The translations under genes and the position numbers were made by a program. The notes beneath the pieces are model-generated. The model made no database searches and was not told where the DNA came from. It saw only the letters and a list, made by a program, of their open reading frames with translations. This document shows, one piece after another, positions 5,730-8,343 of a stretch of 8,343 nucleotides of DNA; position 1 is the stretch's first letter; every line of letters begins with the position of its first letter. This DNA comes from Bryobacterales bacterium. Lineage in GTDB: Bacteria > Acidobacteriota > Terriglobia > Bryobacterales > Bryobacteraceae. Location: the NCBI GenBank assembly GCA_030838885.1, contig JAUZEU010000124.1, forward strand, positions 1 to 8,343. The letters run 5' to 3'.

Positions 5730-7679
5730 TTAGCGGTCGTGCGGGTCTTCGAGATAGGTATATCCGTGTAGCCCCTCTTCATAGAACCGCAGCAGGCGCC
5801 CGGATTCTTCATACCCCAGCAAGCCTTCACGCACAGCTGATTCTACGCTCCGGCGCAGTTTTGTCACCAGCGAATCGGTCTTGAACTGAACGTAGTCCAG
5901 CACTTCCCGGACAGTGTCGCCCTTGATGACCTCATCCAGGATCGTCTCGCCTGTGGGGCTTAGCCGCACGTGAACCGCGTTCGTATCACCGAAAAGGTTA
6001 TGCAGATCGCCGAGAATTTCCTGGTAAGCGCCCACCAGAAACGCTCCCAGATAGTAATCGCTCCCGTCGTACTCGTGCAGAGGCAGAGTGCGCTTTACAT
6101 CCCGGCGGTCGATAAACTGATCCACCTTGCCGTCAGAGTCACAGGTAATGTCCCCCAGCACGGCGTGCCGTGTGGGCTTCTCGTTGAGCCGGTGGATCGG
6201 CATGATCGGGAATAGCTGCTTGATCGCCCAACTGTCCGGCATGCTCTGGAAAAGGGAAAAATTGCAGAAGTAAGTGTCGGAGAGCATCGCGTCCAGACCC
6301 TCCAGTTCTTCGGGCATGTAATCCAGTTCCTTGCCCATCTTCTGAATCTTGCGGCAAATCGCCCAGAACAGATTCTCCGCAATGCAGCGCTGGTCCAGCG
6401 GCAAATAACCCAGGCTGAACAGATTCAGCGACGAATCAAGCGCCTGCTGCGCGTCGTGATATGCCTCCAGCAAATTCCGCGAGTTCATGCCGCGGTAAGT
6501 CTCCTGCAAATCGATCAGCGGCTGCTCCGGATCGCCCGGCAGTTCTTGCGGCGCTTCTCCCTCGCCCAGCCCGGATACGCCGAGAACATTGAACACCAGC
6601 ACGGAGTGGTACGCCGCAATGGCGCGCCCGCTCTCCGTGATGATTGTGGGGTGCGGAACGTTCGTCTCGTCGCACACGTTCTGCGCGTGGTAAATCACGT
6701 CATTCGCGTATTCCTGCAACGTGTAGTTGACGCTCGATTCGAAGTCGGTTTGCGAACCGTCGTAATCGATGCCAAGGCCGCCGCCCACGTCAAGGAATTC
6801 CAGCCCTGTCGCTCCGGCGCGCCAGAGTTCCGCATACAGCCGCGCGGCCTCATTTACCGCGGCTTTCACCTGCCGGATATTCGTGATCTGGCTCCCCAGA
6901 TGGAAATGCAGCAGCTTCAGGCAATCCGCCATTCCCCAGTCGTTCAGTTCGTTCAGTGCCCGCATCACTTCCGTGGTGCTGAGGCCGAACTTCGACCGGT
7001 AGCCGCCCGATGACTTCCATCGACCGGAACCGCGACTGGCCAGCTTGGCGCGGATACCGATTGTCGGCCGCACGCCCACCCGCTCCGCATACTTCCGGAT
7101 CAGCGCCAGTTCCGTGTACTTCTCCACCACCGGGATGATCTTGCGGCCGATCTTGTGGGCCAGCATCGCCATCTCGATGTACTCGTCGTCTTTAAAGCCG
7201 TTGCAAATGATGGGCGTGTCGTTATCAGCCAGCGCCATCACGGCCAGAAGTTCGGGCTTGGAACCAGCCTCGAGGCCAAACTGGTACGGCTTTCCGAACT
7301 CAAGAACTTCTTCCACCACCTGTCGTTGCTGATTCACCTTGATGGGGTAGACGCAACAATACTTGCCGTTGTACTTGTGTTCCTTCATGGCGGTATCGAA
7401 CGCGTCGTGCAGTTCGCCCAGCCGGTGTTTCAGGATTCCGGCAAAGCGAATCAGAATTGGCAACTGAATGCCGCGCAGCACCAGGGTATCGATCAACTCT
7501 TTCAGATCGATAGCGCGCGGCGCCTCTTTTTCCGGGTGACACAGCACGTGCCCCTCGTCATTTACTGAAAAGTAGCCCTTACTCCAGCTTGCGACATCGA
7601 ACAGTTCCCTCGCATCCTGGGCGGACCAGCGCTCGATGGGCTCCAGAACCGATGAGCCCTTACGGCCGTTTTTTTCCAA
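5730..7679 (-). CDS. speA: Biosynthetic arginine decarboxylase
   Basis: This PLP enzyme converts arginine to agmatine and CO2, the first step of the agmatine route to putrescine and spermidine. The proposed 649-residue form is close to the E. coli enzyme (658). Numbering from this start, the N-terminal segment RWSAQDARELFDV and KGYFSV (about 17-38) is typical of the family. The PLP lysine is K114 in VYPIKVNQQ. HFHLGSQ (258-264), DVGGGLGIDYDG (297-308) and ESGRAIA (349-355) line the barrel, and the C-terminal-domain Cys of the TCDSDG motif is C513. The start is uncertain. The frame opens with a TTG at 7784, but its first 35 residues do not look like the family and have no ribosome binding site. 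The TTG at 7679 has GAGGA 10 bases upstream and puts the first conserved block at a normal distance. A TATCAT at 7699-7704 (- strand) could be a -10 box but would leave a very short leader. The gene converges on aceE across a shared hairpin. No other polyamine gene is in the window. Confidence 0.95.
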   Translation of the reverse strand: MEKNGRKGSSVLEPIERWSAQDARELFDVASWSKGYFSVNDEGHVLCHPEKEAPRAIDLKELIDTLVLRGIQLPILIRFAGILKHRLGELHDAFDTAMKEHKYNGKYCCVYPIKVNQQRQVVEEVLEFGKPYQFGLEAGSKPELLAVMALADNDTPIICNGFKDDEYIEMAMLAHKIGRKIIPVVEKYTELALIRKYAERVGVRPTIGIRAKLASRGSGRWKSSGGYRSKFGLSTTEVMRALNELNDWGMADCLKLLHFHLGSQITNIRQVKAAVNEAARLYAELWRAGATGLEFLDVGGGLGIDYDGSQTDFESSVNYTLQEYANDVIYHAQNVCDETNVPHPTIITESGRAIAAYHSVLVFNVLGVSGLGEGEAPQELPGDPEQPLIDLQETYRGMNSRNLLEAYHDAQQALDSSLNLFSLGYLPLDQRCIAENLFWAICRKIQKMGKELDYMPEELEGLDAMLSDTYFCNFSLFQSMPDSWAIKQLFPIMPIHRLNEKPTRHAVLGDITCDSDGKVDQFIDRRDVKRTLPLHEYDGSDYYLGAFLVGAYQEILGDLHNLFGDTNAVHVRLSPTGETILDEVIKGDTVREVLDYVQFKTDSLVTKLRRSVESAVREGLLGYEESGRLLRFYEEGLHGYTYLEDPHDR

Positions 7680-7689
7680 TGCTTTTGAA

Positions 7690-7694
7690 TCCTC
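7690..7694 (-). promoter_or_regulatory. Ribosome binding site supporting the TTG start of speA
   Basis: On the - strand GAGGA lies 10 bases before the TTG at 7679. It is the only convincing Shine-Dalgarno match near the 5' end of speA. Neither of the other in-frame TTG codons (7784 and 7721) has one, and no in-frame ATG or GTG occurs before the first conserved block. Confidence 0.5.
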
Positions 7695-7812
7695 GCAGAT
7701 GATAATCGCGCCTGCCGACAATTCTGACTTTGTCGAGCCTACCCGAAATTTCAGTGTCCTTCGGAATCGCCGCGAGGGCAACAAAAAACTTCAGGTGTTT
7801 TCTTTCAGCGGA

Positions 7813-7842
7813 TTGACATACCTGCCCACTCAGGTGGATGGT
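7813..7842 (+). promoter_or_regulatory. Weak candidate promoter of the PDZ membrane protein
   Basis: A perfect TTGACA stands at 7813-7818, but the best hexamer at an acceptable distance (18 bases) is GATGGT at 7837-7842, which matches TATAAT at only three positions. A small inverted repeat (ACCTG, six bases, CAGGT; 7820-7835) lies between them and could bind a regulator. This is the only promoter-like element I find before the ATG at 7882. Confidence 0.2.
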
Positions 7843-7881
7843 TCTGGAATACTTGTTGAGCAGCCTGAATCGTGGACGACA

Positions 7882-8343
7882 ATGAAGACCCGCACCCCGC
7901 GCGCTCTGTTCCTGTTCCTGTTCCTGTACATTGCCGTCAGTTTCACGTATCAGGTGGTCGGGACGGTGTCATTCATTGCCGGCTACTTCGATTTGCGCGC
8001 ACAGGTCACCGAACCCGTCCAAACCGAGTGGTATCAGCCCGTCGTTACCGGCTTCAGTGATCTGGCGGGCAAAGCGGGGCTGCGCAAGGGCGACTTCATC
8101 GAGTCCATCAACGGCATTCCTTTTACCGGCAGGGCGCAGATGCAGGCGGCTCGCTGGCGCGCCCATCCCGGCGAAACGATGCGCCTGGGCGTGCGCCACG
8201 CGGACGGCACTCGGGCCACCATTGCCGTTCCCCTGACAGGTTTTCGCGACCATTTCAGCCTCGGCGAATCAGTGTTCGTCATTGTGCTGCACCTGGTAGT
8301 CCCTTTCTTCTGCCTGCTTCTGGGGTATTGGGTAGCGCTGGCC
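7882..8343 (+). CDS. Membrane-anchored PDZ-domain protein, N-terminal part (3' end outside the window)
   Basis: The frame from ATG 7882 stays open to the window end (154 residues). A short basic N-terminus (KTRTPR) precedes a first hydrophobic segment at about residues 8-34. A soluble region (35-128) follows, with a PDZ-like core: LAGKAGLRKGDFIESINGIPF (61-81) has the usual A-G-L-x-x-G-D and I-N-G-x-x-F pattern, followed by HPGETM and RATIAVPL. A second hydrophobic segment starts near residue 130 and runs to the end. By the positive-inside rule the PDZ region should be outside the cytoplasm. A PDZ domain between two membrane segments fits the sensor part of a signalling protein. In acidobacteria I associate this plan with SpoIIE/PP2C-type phosphatases or histidine kinases, but the effector part is not in the window. 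The ribosome binding site is weak (GTGGA, 5 bases before ATG). An in-frame GTG at 7834 is a less likely start. Divergent from speA. Confidence 0.7.
   Translation, partial: MKTRTPRALFLFLFLYIAVSFTYQVVGTVSFIAGYFDLRAQVTEPVQTEWYQPVVTGFSDLAGKAGLRKGDFIESINGIPFTGRAQMQAARWRAHPGETMRLGVRHADGTRATIAVPLTGFRDHFSLGESVFVIVLHLVVPFFCLLLGYWVALA
7906..7926 (+). repeat. In-frame hexanucleotide repeat (CTGTTC)3 CTG
   Basis: The sequence CTGTTC is repeated three times and followed by CTG, encoding alternating Leu-Phe at residues 9-15 of the PDZ membrane protein, inside its first membrane segment. The unit is a multiple of three, so gain or loss of copies would change the length of the hydrophobic segment without shifting the frame. 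Confidence 0.8.

Noticed and set aside
6456..7013. A 185-residue open frame on the + strand opposite speA
   Set aside because: Antisense shadow of a conserved enzyme gene; no motif and no ribosome binding site seen.
7845..7859. Sigma-54-like TGG...TTG pattern upstream of the PDZ protein
   Set aside because: The spacing roughly fits, but the second element reads TTGA rather than TTGC, and the bases after GG do not match the consensus.
7931..8253. Frames of 82-101 residues on both strands over the PDZ protein
   Set aside because: The frame from 7882 has coherent membrane and PDZ features, so the others are shadows in the same stretch.

Overview
The window holds six protein genes of a high-GC bacterium with a Gram-negative style envelope. 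The gene set is a c-type-cytochrome/PQQ dehydrogenase, a protein with secretin-N-like repeats, a homodimeric AceE, a long SpeA and a membrane-anchored PDZ protein. Together with the gene style, this suggests an acidobacterium, perhaps of the Solibacter/Bryobacter kind. That placement is inference: no rRNA or other marker gene is present.

Layout. (1) Positions 1-528, + strand: the 3' end of a gene whose last about 140 residues are two related secretin-N-like modules with no secretin channel domain after them. (2) Positions 534-2876, - strand: a two-gene unit with a small zinc-ribbon protein first, then a secreted PQQ dehydrogenase carrying an N-terminal cytochrome c domain. The stop codon of the first gene lies in the ribosome binding site of the second. 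This unit converges on gene 1 with only 5 bases between stop codons. (3) A 124-base divergent spacer (2877-3000) with a TATAAT box very close to the next start. (4) Positions 3001-5679, + strand: aceE, complete. (5) A perfect 14-bp hairpin at 5690-5722 that probably ends transcription from both sides. (6) 5730-7679, - strand: speA, biosynthetic arginine decarboxylase, probably with a TTG start. (7) A divergent spacer of about 200 bases. (8) 7882 to the window end, + strand: the N-terminus of a membrane protein with a PDZ-like domain between two membrane segments.

The genes do not form one pathway. AceE feeds pyruvate into acetyl-CoA, SpeA starts polyamine synthesis from arginine, and the PQQ enzyme oxidises an unknown substrate in the periplasm and passes electrons to its own haem. 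The PDZ protein may be the sensor part of a signalling protein, but its effector domain lies outside the window. I see no tRNA, rRNA, CRISPR array, insertion sequence or prophage. I also see no convincing undescribed multi-gene system. The points most worth following are the unusual metal-site residues of the PQQ enzyme, the tight coupling of the zinc-ribbon gene to it, the nearly leaderless aceE transcript, and the secretin-N repeats without a secretin domain.
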